Below, piece after piece: positions 9,140 through 18,920 of a stretch of 64,000 nucleotides of DNA (position 1 is its first letter; every line of letters begins with the position of its first letter). A program made the position numbers and the translations under genes. Origin of the DNA: Methylophaga sp. OBS1 (GTDB lineage: Bacteria; Pseudomonadota; Gammaproteobacteria; Nitrosococcales; Methylophagaceae). The notes under the pieces were generated by a model. It saw only the letters and a list, made by a program, of their open reading frames with translations, ran no database searches and was not told where the DNA came from. Where the stretch lies: NCBI RefSeq assembly GCF_026319365.1, contig NZ_JAPDMS010000003.1, positions 62,001-126,000 on the forward strand. Reading direction: 5' to 3'.

Positions 9140-12100
9140 GTGGCTCAATCCCAGAACACACTGCTAGACCCCAAGCTTCCTGCCAACAATAAAACCGCGC
9201 TCTACGCCGGACAGCTGTATGGTAGCGCGCAGGGGCTATTACTGGCTAAAGCTGCGCAACAGCATGAAGGTCCGCTGCTGGTCGTCACTGACGATATGGC
9301 CAGCGCGCATCGGCTGGAAATCGAAGCCAAGTTCTACCTCGGCGATAACAAACGAACGATTCTGCATTTCCCGGACTGGGAAACCTTGCCTTACGATACT
9401 TTCTCGCCGCATCAGGATATTGTCTCCGAACGTCTGCAAACCCTGCATCAACTGCCGGGTTTTGAGCAAGGCATTCTATTCGTGCCAATTGCCACGCTGA
9501 TGCAGCGCATTGCCCCGCGCAGCTTCCTCGAGGGCAACACGCTGATGCTGGAAACCGGCGATCAGTTTGACATTGAGCAATGGCGAATGCGGCTGGAGAA
9601 AGCCGGCTACCGCAACGTCTCACAGGTCATGGAACATGGCGAATTTGCCGTGCGTGGCGCGATTATCGATCTGTACCCGATGGGCAGCAGACTGCCCTAT
9701 CGTATTGATCTGTTCGATGATGAAATCGATACGCTGCGGACGTTTGATCCGGAAACCCAGCGTTCAATCAAAACCATCGACAAAATCCGTCTGCTCCCGG
9801 CTCGCGAATTCCCAATGACCGAAGATGGCATCCAGCTGTTCCGTCAACAATTCCGCCGCCATTTCGAAGGCGATCCGCAGCGCAGTTTTATCTACCGCGA
9901 AGTCAGCGAGGGCAACCTACCCGGCGGGATTGAATATTACCTGCCGCTGTTCTTCCAGGAGACCAGCACACTGCTGGATTACCTGCCGGAAAACACCCTG
10001 ATTGTGAATGTGGCCGATCCCCATCACGGTGCTGACAGCTTCTGGCAGGAAGTCAGCGAGCGTTATCGTCAGCACCGTGTCTATGTGGAAAGGCCATTGC
10101 TGGAACCACAGGTGGTATTTGTACCGGTTGAAGACCTGTTTGGCCGCTTCAAGCAGTATCAGCGACTGCACCTGCAGAGCTTTGAACAGGAAAATAAGGC
10201 CGGACACAGCAACTACGGCAGCGTGACACCACCGCAGCTGACGATGAATGTACGCAGGGAGAAACCCTGCGAGGCACTGGAGCAGTTTATTGAGGGGTTT
10301 GACGGTCGCATCCTGTTTGCCGCCGAGAGCGCCGGCCGCCGCGAAACCCTGCTGGATATGCTGCGTCAGCATAATATCCAGCTGAAGCCGGTGAAAAACT
10401 GGGACGAGTTTATTGAAGGTGACGATAAACTCGCGGTGACCGTGGCGCCGCTTGAGCAGGGCCTGATTCTGCCAGAGACCGGCATTGCCGTTATTGCTGA
10501 AGCCCAGCTATTCGGGCAGCAGGTCATGCAGCGTCGTCGTCGCAGCCGCAAAAAGCGCGACACTGATGCCATCATCCGTAACCTCGCTGAGCTGTCAGTG
10601 GGTGATGCCGTGGTCCATGAGGATCATGGTGTTGGTCGTTACCTCGGACTGCAGACCCTGGATGTCGGTGATGTCACCGCTGAATATATGACCCTGGAAT
10701 ATGCCAAGGGTGACAAGCTCTATGTGCCGGTCGCCTCTCTGGACTTGATCAGCCGCTACTCTGGGGCCGCTCCGGAGCTGGCGCCTCTCCATAAACTGGG
10801 GACGGGACAGTGGGAAAAAGCGCGTAAGCGTGCTGCTGAAAAAGCCCGTGATGTCGCGGCCGAACTGCTTGATATCTACGCCCGCCGCGCCGCCAACAAG
10901 AAAAACCCGATGGCGATGCCGGGCGAGGATTATGCGGCTTTTGCCGCTGCTTTCCCGTTTGAAACCACGCCGGACCAGCAGGATGCCATTGATGCCGTGA
11001 TCAAGGATATGCTGTCCGAACATCCGATGGACAGACTGGTCTGCGGTGATGTCGGTTTCGGTAAAACCGAAGTGGCAATGCGCGCCGCTTTCCTCGCGGT
11101 ACATTCAGGTAAACAGGTCATGGTGCTGGTGCCAACCACCCTGCTCGCCCAGCAGCATTATGAGAACTTCAAAGACCGTTTCGCCGACTGGCCGGTGCGG
11201 GTCGAGGTACTATCGCGTTTTCGCTCCAAGAAAGAACTGGATCGGGTGAAGTCAGCCATCAGCGAGGGCCAGGCCGATATCGTGATTGGCACCCACAAAC
11301 TGTTGCAGCAGGATATTGAACCCAAACGCCTGGGCCTGTTTATTCTGGATGAAGAGCATCGCTTTGGCGTCACCCAGAAAGAGCAGCTCAAGAAATACCG
11401 TGCCCAGATTGATGTATTGACGCTGACCGCGACCCCCATTCCACGCACCCTCAACATGTCAATTTCCGGTATTCGTGACCTGTCGATTATTGCCACGGCA
11501 CCGGCACGGCGGCTGGCGATTAAAACCTTTGTTATGGGCTGGGACAGCGAACGGATCCGGGAAGGCATGCTGCGTGAAATCAAGCGTGGCGGCCAGGTGT
11601 ATTTCCTGCACAACAAGGTCGAGGATATCGATCGCGTCGCCCGCGAAGTGGAAGCCATTCTACCCGAGGCCAAAGTCGCTGTAGCGCATGGCCAGATGCG
11701 CGAGCGTGAACTGGAACAGGTGATGCTCGACTTCTATCACCAGCGTTTTAACGTGCTGGTCTGCACCACTATTATTGAGACGGGTATCGACGTTCCGACT
11801 GCCAATACCATCTTTATTGACCGTGCGGACAAACTCGGTCTGGCCCAGTTGTATCAAATCCGTGGTCGTGTGGGACGTTCGCATCACCGCGCCTATGCCT
11901 ATCTGATCACACCACCGCAAAAGGTCATGACCAAAGATGCAGTCAAGCGTCTGGAAGCGATTGAGTCGATTGAAGATCTGGGTACCGGCTTTACCCTCGC
12001 CACCCACGACATGGAAATCCGTGGGGCCGGCGAATTACTGGGGGATGAGCAAAGCGGCCAGATGCAGGAGATCGGTTTCAACCTCTACAACGAGCTGCTG

Positions 12101-12625
12101 GAGCGGGCAGTGCGGGCGCTGAAATCCGGCAAGGAACCAAGCCTGACCAGTGAAGGCCGCCATTTTGTTGAGATTGACCTGCATGTACCGGCGTTGATTC
12201 CCTCCGACTATCTGCCTGATGTACACACCCGCCTTGTGCTCTACAAGCGCATTGGTGCGGCATCAGATAACGAAGCCTTGCACGAACTTCAAGTGGAAAT
12301 GATTGATCGCTTCGGCCTGCTGCCGGAACAGGTGAAAACGCTGTTCGCGATTCATGAACTGCGTTTTAAAGCCAAGGCCATCGGCATTCGTAAAATCGAT
12401 GTCTATGATGCCGGCGGCCGTATGATCTTCGAGGAGGCGCCCAATATCGACCCGATGACGATCATCAACCTGATTCAGAAACAGCCGAAAAAATTCAAGC
12501 TGGATGGCCAGGACAAACTGCGTTTTGTCGAGGACATGCCGGAAGCCGAAGATCGGATCGTGGCGCTGGACCAGCTGCTTGATCAACTGATGCCGGAAAG
12601 CAATGAGCGCAAAACAGGATCGTAA
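9140..12625 (+). CDS. mfd: Transcription-repair coupling factor
   Basis: A 1,161-residue ATP-dependent DNA translocase that removes RNA polymerase stalled at lesions and recruits UvrA. The start is the GTG at 9140 (VAQSQNT); E. coli Mfd is 1,148 residues. The UvrB-homologous module fills roughly residues 1-350. The RNA-polymerase-interacting domain is near 480-550 (GDAVVHEDHGVGRYLGLQ). The RecG-like helicase has Walker A GDVGFGKTEVAMRAA near 635 and DEEHRFG near 737. The TRG motif region follows, and the C-terminal autoinhibitory TRCF domain ends the protein. All motifs are intact. Its last 23 bases overlap cmoM. Confidence 0.97.
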   Translation: MAQSQNTLLDPKLPANNKTALYAGQLYGSAQGLLLAKAAQQHEGPLLVVTDDMASAHRLEIEAKFYLGDNKRTILHFPDWETLPYDTFSPHQDIVSERLQTLHQLPGFEQGILFVPIATLMQRIAPRSFLEGNTLMLETGDQFDIEQWRMRLEKAGYRNVSQVMEHGEFAVRGAIIDLYPMGSRLPYRIDLFDDEIDTLRTFDPETQRSIKTIDKIRLLPAREFPMTEDGIQLFRQQFRRHFEGDPQRSFIYREVSEGNLPGGIEYYLPLFFQETSTLLDYLPENTLIVNVADPHHGADSFWQEVSERYRQHRVYVERPLLEPQVVFVPVEDLFGRFKQYQRLHLQSFEQENKAGHSNYGSVTPPQLTMNVRREKPCEALEQFIEGFDGRILFAAESAGRRETLLDMLRQHNIQLKPVKNWDEFIEGDDKLAVTVAPLEQGLILPETGIAVIAEAQLFGQQVMQRRRRSRKKRDTDAIIRNLAELSVGDAVVHEDHGVGRYLGLQTLDVGDVTAEYMTLEYAKGDKLYVPVASLDLISRYSGAAPELAPLHKLGTGQWEKARKRAAEKARDVAAELLDIYARRAANKKNPMAMPGEDYAAFAAAFPFETTPDQQDAIDAVIKDMLSEHPMDRLVCGDVGFGKTEVAMRAAFLAVHSGKQVMVLVPTTLLAQQHYENFKDRFADWPVRVEVLSRFRSKKELDRVKSAISEGQADIVIGTHKLLQQDIEPKRLGLFILDEEHRFGVTQKEQLKKYRAQIDVLTLTATPIPRTLNMSISGIRDLSIIATAPARRLAIKTFVMGWDSERIREGMLREIKRGGQVYFLHNKVEDIDRVAREVEAILPEAKVAVAHGQMRERELEQVMLDFYHQRFNVLVCTTIIETGIDVPTANTIFIDRADKLGLAQLYQIRGRVGRSHHRAYAYLITPPQKVMTKDAVKRLEAIESIEDLGTGFTLATHDMEIRGAGELLGDEQSGQMQEIGFNLYNELLERAVRALKSGKEPSLTSEGRHFVEIDLHVPALIPSDYLPDVHTRLVLYKRIGAASDNEALHELQVEMIDRFGLLPEQVKTLFAIHELRFKAKAIGIRKIDVYDAGGRMIFEEAPNIDPMTIINLIQKQPKKFKLDGQDKLRFVEDMPEAEDRIVALDQLLDQLMPESNERKTGS

Positions 12626-13412
12626 TTTTGATGATCTGATTGACCGCTTTGAAACCCGGATTTACGACACGGTCAAAGGCTCCTGGCGCCTGGATTTGCT
12701 GCAGCAGGATCTACATCAGTTTACCCTTCCCCCCTCGCTCAAAATCTGGGATGCCGGCTGCGGTCAGGGCCAGATTGCCCTCTGGCTGGCCGGCTTCGGT
12801 CATCAGCTGACCCTCTGCGATCTGTCATCCCGGATGCTGGATAAAGCCCGGGAAAAATTTGCCCGGGCCGGTCGCGAGGCCAAGTTTCATCACCAGTCAG
12901 CCCAATCGCTGGCGATTCAACTGGATGAATTTGATCTCGTGCTCTGCCATGCCGTGATTGAATGGCTGGCCGATCCGTTGACATCAATCAGGGCGATTGC
13001 TGAGAAAGTCCGACCCGGCGGCTACCTTTCGCTGCTTTTTTACAATCGCAATGCGATGGTCTACGGCAATGTACTGCGCGGTGGCTGGCGCCTCAAACCC
13101 ATCCTGGAGGACAGTTATCTGGGCCAGGGCCACAAACTGACCCCGCCCAACCCTCAGTATCCGCATGAATTGATTTCGATAATGCACGCCCAAGGTTTTC
13201 AGGTTAAAGCTCACACCGGTATCCGCGTCTTCCATGACTATATGAGCAAACAAGCCCGTGAAAACAGTGACATGAGCGAACTGTTTGAACTGGAAAAACG
13301 CTATTGCCGGCTACCGGCATATCGCGATATGGGCCGATATGTTCACCTGCTTTTGCACAGGACCGATGATTCATCATCAGACGGGCAGGAAACTCCCGGC
13401 AGTATTTGCTAA
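12603..13412 (+). CDS. cmoM: tRNA 5-carboxymethoxyuridine methyltransferase
   Basis: A 269-residue class I SAM methyltransferase closely resembling E. coli CmoM (former SmtA). It methylates cmo5U34 to mcmo5U34 in the tRNA wobble position. The beginning QDRNFDDLIDRFETRIYDT, the SAM-binding IWDAGCGQGQIALWLAGFGH near residue 45 and the later FHDYMSKQAR and LEKRYCRLPAYRDMGRYVH match my memory of the CmoM family. The start overlaps the mfd 3' end by 23 bases, so it is likely translated from the mfd message. The C-terminal 15 residues are poorly conserved. Confidence 0.85.
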   Translation: MSAKQDRNFDDLIDRFETRIYDTVKGSWRLDLLQQDLHQFTLPPSLKIWDAGCGQGQIALWLAGFGHQLTLCDLSSRMLDKAREKFARAGREAKFHHQSAQSLAIQLDEFDLVLCHAVIEWLADPLTSIRAIAEKVRPGGYLSLLFYNRNAMVYGNVLRGGWRLKPILEDSYLGQGHKLTPPNPQYPHELISIMHAQGFQVKAHTGIRVFHDYMSKQARENSDMSELFELEKRYCRLPAYRDMGRYVHLLLHRTDDSSSDGQETPGSIC

Positions 13413-13498
13413 AGTTCCTATTAATACACAGCTTTAATCCAATACACTCTGCTAGAATACAGCGTTATTTGTGTCGCCTTTTCACCTACAGGATTCAC

Positions 13499-14344
13499 AT
13501 GCTTAGACCGGTTACTTTCTGTCTGTTCGCTTCATCCCTGCTACTCAGTGGTTGCATTAACCGTACACCGCCCACACCCACCGTCACACCCACTCAGCTT
13601 AACGCCGCCCTCACCGAGACTGAAATGCGGCTTGTGCAGTCGATGAGTCAACAATGTGAGAAATGGGAAACCCAACAGGGCCTGCAAAGCGAGCAGTTGC
13701 AGCAGATTGAAAAGCAGCAGCGCGATATTGACAACAAACTGGCCTCTGTCGAAGAAAAACTGGACCGCAAACCCAATGTGATTCCGCCCCCCGCCCCGGC
13801 CAGGTCATCAACCAAAGCAGCAGCGTGTCCGCCATCGGCAGAAAACAGCGCCGGGGTAAACAATATCGGTAATAAAATCGTTGTTGGTCGGGTTGAATGG
13901 CTGTGGATTGAATCCATCAACCGCGTTTATGAAGCTCGTATCGATACCGGTGCCACCACCTCTTCCATCAGTGCGCTGGATATCACCCCGTTCGAAAAAG
14001 ATGGTCAACGCTGGGTGCGTTTCCGCCTGGCGCCTGACGACAGTGATGACAGCTTCGAAATTGAAGCACCATTGATTCGCTATGTGCGCATTCGCCAAGC
14101 TTCTTCAGAGGACCTGGATCGTCGTCCTGTTGCTGCACTGACGGTGCGTCTTGGCAAGATGACTGAAGTCGCTGAGTTCACCCTGACAGACCGGACTCAA
14201 ATGAACTATCCCATCCTGCTGGGACGTGAGTTTTTACGCGATGTCGCTGTGGTTGATGTGGCCAGACGTAATATTCAGCCCAAACCGGATATTGTGGCAG
14301 GACAAAATCAACCTAAAGCCGTCAGCAAAACCAAAAAACCATAA
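13499..14344 (+). CDS. Retropepsin-like aspartic peptidase lipoprotein (RimB-like, PF05618 type)
   Basis: A 281-residue lipoprotein. The ATG at 13499 has AGGA 7 bases upstream and begins a lipoprotein signal (MLRPVTFCLFASSLLLSGC, Cys19). A longer frame from 13406 would bury that signal. A periplasmic coiled-coil linker (about residues 35-90) and a Pro/Ala segment lead to the peptidase domain. That domain has VEWLWIESINRVYEARIDTGATTSSIS, whose DTGA is the retropepsin catalytic motif, and YPILLGREFL. Family members were named ATP-dependent zinc proteases, but the motif is aspartic-peptidase-like. It starts a three-gene unit with the 7TM protein and the ATP-grasp ligase. A peptide-trimming role opposite the ligase is inference. 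Confidence 0.85.
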   Translation: MLRPVTFCLFASSLLLSGCINRTPPTPTVTPTQLNAALTETEMRLVQSMSQQCEKWETQQGLQSEQLQQIEKQQRDIDNKLASVEEKLDRKPNVIPPPAPARSSTKAAACPPSAENSAGVNNIGNKIVVGRVEWLWIESINRVYEARIDTGATTSSISALDITPFEKDGQRWVRFRLAPDDSDDSFEIEAPLIRYVRIRQASSEDLDRRPVAALTVRLGKMTEVAEFTLTDRTQMNYPILLGREFLRDVAVVDVARRNIQPKPDIVAGQNQPKAVSKTKKP

Positions 14345-14355
14345 AGGACATCGTC

Positions 14356-15864
14356 ATGGCATCCCGCAAACCATTTTATCTGCTGGTTGGCTTGCTGATT
14401 ATTGCCGGTATCAGTCTCAGCCTGCACCGTCATTACACTTATGATATTCCGTGGCTGCCGGGCGAAAAACGTCAGACCTGGTCGGTGGAAGCCAAAGTTG
14501 AGTTTGAAGCCACAGGAGGCGAAGTATTGGCCTCTCTGGCTATTCCCAATACCCAGCCTGGTTTCACTCAGCTAAGCCAACATACGGCCAGTCCGGGTTA
14601 TGGACTCGCCTACACTGAGAAGGAAAATGGTGGCCAGCGTGCTGAATGGTCGATCCGTGAAGCAAGCGGTGAACAGGCGCTTTATTACCGCGTGGATATG
14701 TTGCTGGACCCCTATGCGATTCCACCCAATCCCAGCCAGGCCCCCGATCTGAAGGTTAATATTGAAAAAGAACCCTATGCCACAGCGGCGAATCAACTGC
14801 TGGACCGGGCGCAGGAGCGTTCTTCTACGCCATACACGCTGGCACGTGAACTGATCCTGGAGTTCCAGAACCAGACTCAGAATGCGGAACTCCTGGCACA
14901 GCTCAAACCGCAAATCAGCTGGGTGGTGCAACTGCTGCAGCAGGCCGGTGTGCCTGCCCGTGCCGTTCATGCCCTGTCTCTGGAAGATGGCCGCAGACGG
15001 CAGGAACTGATTGATTACATTCAGGTATTTGACGACGAAGACTACAAACTGTTCAACCCGCAAACGGGTGAACAGGGTCGTCCTGACAACCTGCTTTTAT
15101 GGGAGTATCACTCCGGCCCGGTACTGGAAGTCATCGGCGGCCGAAACTCGATGGTGACCTTTTCAATGATTGAGCAGGAGCAGCCATTCAGCGTCGCATT
15201 GAACCAGAAGTTTTCCGAGAGTGAACTGCTGAATTTCTCGCTGTACACGTTGCCGCTGGAAGAGCAAACGCTGTTCAAGGGTATTCTGCTGATTCCGGTC
15301 GGCGTACTTGTCGTGGTTCTTATGCGGATACTGGTCGGTATCAAGACCTCCGGCACCTTTATGCCAGTGCTGATTGCACTCGCCTTTATTCAAACCAGCT
15401 TGCTTACAGGCCTGGTTGGCTTTTTACTGATTGTCGGTATGGGGCTGATGATTCGCTCTTATCTGTCCTACCTGAATCTACTCCTGGTCGCACGAATATC
15501 TGCGGTCATTATCATGGTGATAGGCATGATCGCGCTGTTCTCGATTATCGCCTACAAACTGGGCCTGACTGAGGGCATGAAAGTCACCTTCTTCCCGATG
15601 ATCATCCTGGCCTGGACCATCGAACGCATGTCGATATTGTGGGAAGAGGAAGGTCCGCATCAGGTGCTGATTCAGGGTGGTGGCTCCCTGCTGGTCGCGA
15701 TTCTGGCTTACCTGGCGATGAATAATGAACTCATCCGCCACCTGACTTTCAACTACCTTGGCCTGCAGCTGGTGTTTATGGCACTGGTGCTGATGGCCGG
15801 TAACTACACCGGTTATCGCCTGCTGGAGCTGAAACGCTTTAAGCCGATGGTCGAGGATAAATAA
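14356..15864 (+). CDS. Inactive transglutaminase fused to a seven-transmembrane domain
   Basis: A 502-residue membrane protein. An N-terminal helix (residues 6-24) anchors a soluble periplasmic region. Within that region, about residues 150-260, lies a transglutaminase-like fold without an obvious catalytic Cys-His-Asp set, as is known for the family that pairs with PF05618 proteins. The C-terminal half (about 305-495) has seven hydrophobic helices, beginning TLFKGILLIPVGVLVVVLMR. It follows the peptidase gene by 11 bases and overlaps the ligase start by one base. The three genes are known to co-occur; the 7TM protein probably holds or presents the peptide substrate. Confidence 0.85.
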   Translation: MASRKPFYLLVGLLIIAGISLSLHRHYTYDIPWLPGEKRQTWSVEAKVEFEATGGEVLASLAIPNTQPGFTQLSQHTASPGYGLAYTEKENGGQRAEWSIREASGEQALYYRVDMLLDPYAIPPNPSQAPDLKVNIEKEPYATAANQLLDRAQERSSTPYTLARELILEFQNQTQNAELLAQLKPQISWVVQLLQQAGVPARAVHALSLEDGRRRQELIDYIQVFDDEDYKLFNPQTGEQGRPDNLLLWEYHSGPVLEVIGGRNSMVTFSMIEQEQPFSVALNQKFSESELLNFSLYTLPLEEQTLFKGILLIPVGVLVVVLMRILVGIKTSGTFMPVLIALAFIQTSLLTGLVGFLLIVGMGLMIRSYLSYLNLLLVARISAVIIMVIGMIALFSIIAYKLGLTEGMKVTFFPMIILAWTIERMSILWEEEGPHQVLIQGGGSLLVAILAYLAMNNELIRHLTFNYLGLQLVFMALVLMAGNYTGYRLLELKRFKPMVEDK

Positions 15865-16856
15865 TGAGCGGACCGTTGCTGAATTGGTTCCAGGAAATCC
15901 GTGAGCGTTACGTTCACCCCAGCAGACTTGCCAAAAAAGGCGTGCTGGGAATGAACCGCCGTAATATTTCCTATATCAGCCGTTACAATCCACGCCATCT
16001 CTACCCACTGGTGGATGACAAACTGCAGACCAAAAAGATGGTACTCGAAGCGGGTGTCACCGCACCGGATTTATATGGTGTGATCCGCGAGCAGCATGAG
16101 GTAAAAGACCTGGGCGATCTGATTACCGAGCTGCCCGGTTTTTGCATCAAACCCGCGCATGGCAGTGGTGGAAAAGGCATCATGGTCATCACCCGCAAAG
16201 ATGATCTCGGTTATCACAAAACCAATGGTCAAATCGCTTCTATCAGCGACCTGGAGCGACATGTCTCCAATATTCTGGCCGGACTGTTCTCACTGGGTGG
16301 CAAGGCGGATGTGGCAATTATCGAGAGCTTGATTGAATTCGATGACTGTTTCACCGGCTATACCTACGAAGGTGTGCCGGATACCCGCGTCATCGTGTTC
16401 AAGGGCTTTCCCGTGATGGCCATGATGCGCTTGTCGACTTCTGACTCTAACGGCAAAGCCAATCTCCACCAGGGAGCAGTAGGTGTCGGTCTGGATATTG
16501 GCGATGGCAGTGCCCTGAAAGCCGTTCAGTTTGACCGGCCCATTTTGCTGCACCCGGATACCGGCACCAACCTCCACAGCCTGCAGGTGCCCCACTGGGA
16601 ACAATTACTCAATCTGGCAGCATCCTGCTACGAAATGTCGGGGCTGGGTTATCTCGGGACCGATATCGTCCTCGATCGCCAGAAAGGTCCCATGCTGCTT
16701 GAGCTCAATGCCCGCCCCGGTCTCAGTATTCAGGTCGCTAATGGGGAAGGCTTAGTGCCACGCCTGCGTCAGATTGAAGCGCTGGGGAATAAACATAAAA
16801 TGAATGTGCAGCAACGGGTTGCCTATTCCCGAGAACACTTTTCCCGCAAGCCGTAA
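15864..16856 (+). CDS. Alpha-L-glutamate ligase-like ATP-grasp protein
   Basis: A 330-residue cytoplasmic ATP-grasp enzyme of the group linked to inactive transglutaminases (PF14397 type). Visible elements are GFCIKPAHGSGGKGIMVITR (residues about 93-112), the glycine-rich ATP-binding loop, and MLLELNARPGLSIQVANGEG near residue 280, with the Mg-binding Glu and Asn. Family knowledge predicts ATP-dependent amide-bond formation between an acidic amino acid and a peptide or protein. It overlaps the stop of the 7TM gene by one base, so all three products should be made together. The acceptor is unknown. Confidence 0.85.
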   Translation: MSGPLLNWFQEIRERYVHPSRLAKKGVLGMNRRNISYISRYNPRHLYPLVDDKLQTKKMVLEAGVTAPDLYGVIREQHEVKDLGDLITELPGFCIKPAHGSGGKGIMVITRKDDLGYHKTNGQIASISDLERHVSNILAGLFSLGGKADVAIIESLIEFDDCFTGYTYEGVPDTRVIVFKGFPVMAMMRLSTSDSNGKANLHQGAVGVGLDIGDGSALKAVQFDRPILLHPDTGTNLHSLQVPHWEQLLNLAASCYEMSGLGYLGTDIVLDRQKGPMLLELNARPGLSIQVANGEGLVPRLRQIEALGNKHKMNVQQRVAYSREHFSRKP

Positions 16857-16897
16857 CAACTGTTAAAATCAAATCCTCATTCTTTCTGGAGCGCGCT

Positions 16898-17617
16898 ATG
16901 CAGAATATGGACAGATTCAATGCGCTGGCCCTGTCACTGGGGGTTTTCCTTGGACTTACGGCACTGGGCTGGCTGATTGCCAGTGCGGCCATCGATGTCA
17001 AGGAGTATGAACGCTCTGTCACCGTAAAAGGACTGGCAGAAGAAGAATTCACCGCTGATGTGGTCATATGGCCGATTCAATTCTCACTGGCCAGCAACAA
17101 TCTGCCGTCGCTGTACCAGGACATTGATGCCAATACCGAGACGATTATTCAGTTTCTGACTGGCCAAGGCGTCACCCGTCAGGATATTACTGTTGGCACA
17201 CCGGCCATTACGGACAAATCAGCACAGCAATATGGCAATCAAAACAGGGCTGAATTCCGCTACACCGGCATTCAGACGGTGACTGTCTATTCAGAAGACA
17301 TCGACACCGTCCGTGAGGTCATGGGCAAGCTCTCAGAGTTGGGCAAACAGGGCATTGTTCTGACCGGCAATAACTATCAGTCGCAGACCGAATATCTGTT
17401 CACCCGTCTGAATGAAATTAAACCGTCCATGATTGAAGATGCCACCCGTAAAGCCAGAGAAGTGGCAGAAAAATTTGCCGAGGATTCAGACAGCCGCTTG
17501 GGTAAAATCCGCCGTGCTTCCCAGGGCCAGTTCAGCATCAGTCCTCGTGACAACAACACCCCGCATATCAAGAAGGTCAGAGTCGTCTCGACAATTCAAT
17601 ATTACCTCTCGGACTGA
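16898..17617 (+). CDS. SIMPL domain (DUF541) protein, membrane-anchored
   Basis: A 239-residue protein with one N-terminal helix (about residues 10-30) and a SIMPL/DUF541 domain. The family includes periplasmic and membrane proteins linked to oxidative-stress resistance (E. coli YggE), and their biochemical role is unclear. The domain begins KEYERSVTVKGLAEEEFTAD. GGAG lies 7 bases before the ATG. The stop overlaps the start of the radical SAM gene (TGATG), so the two are coupled, though I know no functional link between them. Confidence 0.85.
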   Translation: MQNMDRFNALALSLGVFLGLTALGWLIASAAIDVKEYERSVTVKGLAEEEFTADVVIWPIQFSLASNNLPSLYQDIDANTETIIQFLTGQGVTRQDITVGTPAITDKSAQQYGNQNRAEFRYTGIQTVTVYSEDIDTVREVMGKLSELGKQGIVLTGNNYQSQTEYLFTRLNEIKPSMIEDATRKAREVAEKFAEDSDSRLGKIRRASQGQFSISPRDNNTPHIKKVRVVSTIQYYLSD

Positions 17618-18678
17618 TGCAGGGCGTTGTTAAAACTGTTAAAGGACGCGGAACACTAGATAACAGGGACAGTCGCTTCAGCGAGTTCGAACGCGAACAG
17701 ATCGATGACGGCTGGTTTCAGGAAGAGGCTTTTCCCACCTTTCGAACTGACGTGTCGATCGAATCGCCGCGCAACATTATCACCCGTAACACTTCCCCCG
17801 ATCTGCCCTTCAGTCAGTCGATTAACGCCTATCGCGGCTGTGAACATGGTTGCATTTACTGTTTCGCCCGCCCTTCTCACGCCTATCTGGGGCTGTCTCC
17901 CGGCCTCGATTTTGAAAGCAAACTGACCGCGAAACCGGATGCCGCGGCACTGCTGCGTAAGGAACTGATGGCGAGATCATATGAATGCTCACCGATTTCC
18001 CTGGGCGCCAACACCGATCCCTATCAGCCGATAGAGCGTCAGTATCAAATCACCCGTGAGATTCTGACCGTGCTGGAAAGCTTCAAACATCCCTGCACTA
18101 TTGTCACCAAGTCGGCATTGGTCGAGCGTGATGTTGATATTTTGTCACGGCTCGCGGCTGATAATCTGGTTAAGGTGAACTTGTCTATCACCACACTGGA
18201 TAAAGCCCTGGCACGGAAGCTGGAACCGAGGGCCAGCAGTCCGCAGCGGCGTTTGCAAACCATCCGCACACTGCGCCGGGCAGGGATTCCAGTCAGTGTC
18301 TTGATTGCGCCAGTGATTCCGGTGTTGACGGATACCGAGTTGGAACAGATTATTTCAGTCTGTGCCGAAGCCGGTGCAAACTCAGTCAGCTTTATTCTGC
18401 TGCGCCTGCCGCGTGAAGTCAGTGATCTATTCGAAAACTGGCTGCATAATCACTACCCCGATAAAGCTGAGCATGTGATGAACCGCATCAGGGACAGCCG
18501 TGGCGGCAAGACCAATGATCCCCGCTTCGGTCACCGTCTGCAGGGGCAGGGCTTTTACGCTGAAATGATTAAACAACGTTTTCAGCGAGCGATTAAAAAG
18601 CATGGTTTGAATCAGCGCTCAACACCGCTGAATCGCGATTTGTTTCGACCCCATCCACAACAAATGGATTTATTCTGA
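17617..18678 (+). CDS. PA0069-family radical SAM protein
   Basis: A 353-residue radical SAM protein. The cluster-binding CxxxCxxC is in YRGCEHGCIYCFARPSHAY near residue 75, whose three cysteines hold the 4Fe-4S cluster that cleaves SAM. The following LGLSPGLDFESKL and SLGANTDPYQPIERQYQITR are typical of the SPL/PA0069 family, distantly related to spore photoproduct lyase. The substrate is not known. The gene is joined to its neighbours by one-base TGATG overlaps at both ends, so it is the middle of a SIMPL-radical SAM-DUF2905 operon. Confidence 0.88.
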   Translation: MQGVVKTVKGRGTLDNRDSRFSEFEREQIDDGWFQEEAFPTFRTDVSIESPRNIITRNTSPDLPFSQSINAYRGCEHGCIYCFARPSHAYLGLSPGLDFESKLTAKPDAAALLRKELMARSYECSPISLGANTDPYQPIERQYQITREILTVLESFKHPCTIVTKSALVERDVDILSRLAADNLVKVNLSITTLDKALARKLEPRASSPQRRLQTIRTLRRAGIPVSVLIAPVIPVLTDTELEQIISVCAEAGANSVSFILLRLPREVSDLFENWLHNHYPDKAEHVMNRIRDSRGGKTNDPRFGHRLQGQGFYAEMIKQRFQRAIKKHGLNQRSTPLNRDLFRPHPQQMDLF

Positions 18679-18881
18679 TGGCCAAAACCCTGATTATCAT
18701 CGGCCTGATATTGATTGCACTGGGTCTGATCTGGCAGTTCGCCCCCTGGCTACTTAACTGGTTTGGCAAACTGCCCGGCGATATCAATATCGACAAAGGT
18801 AACAGCCGGATATTTATCCCCATCACCTCCATGGCTGTAGTCAGCCTGGTGCTGACCATTATTGTTAATTTCTTTCGCTAA
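18678..18881 (+). CDS. DUF2905 family small membrane protein
   Basis: A 67-residue protein with two hydrophobic helices (residues 4-28 and 46-66) separated by the conserved loop GKLPGDINIDKGNSRIFIPI, which defines DUF2905. It starts within the stop codon of the radical SAM gene. Function unknown; probably an inner-membrane protein. Confidence 0.88.
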   Translation: MAKTLIIIGLILIALGLIWQFAPWLLNWFGKLPGDINIDKGNSRIFIPITSMAVVSLVLTIIVNFFR

Positions 18882-18920
18882 TAAGCATTAACCACAGAGT
18901 CACAGTGATTTATTGAGTTC

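Noticed and set aside
13406..13498. Longer N-terminus of the retropepsin-like lipoprotein
   Set aside because: It would place the lipoprotein signal inside the protein; the ATG at 13499 has its own ribosome binding site.
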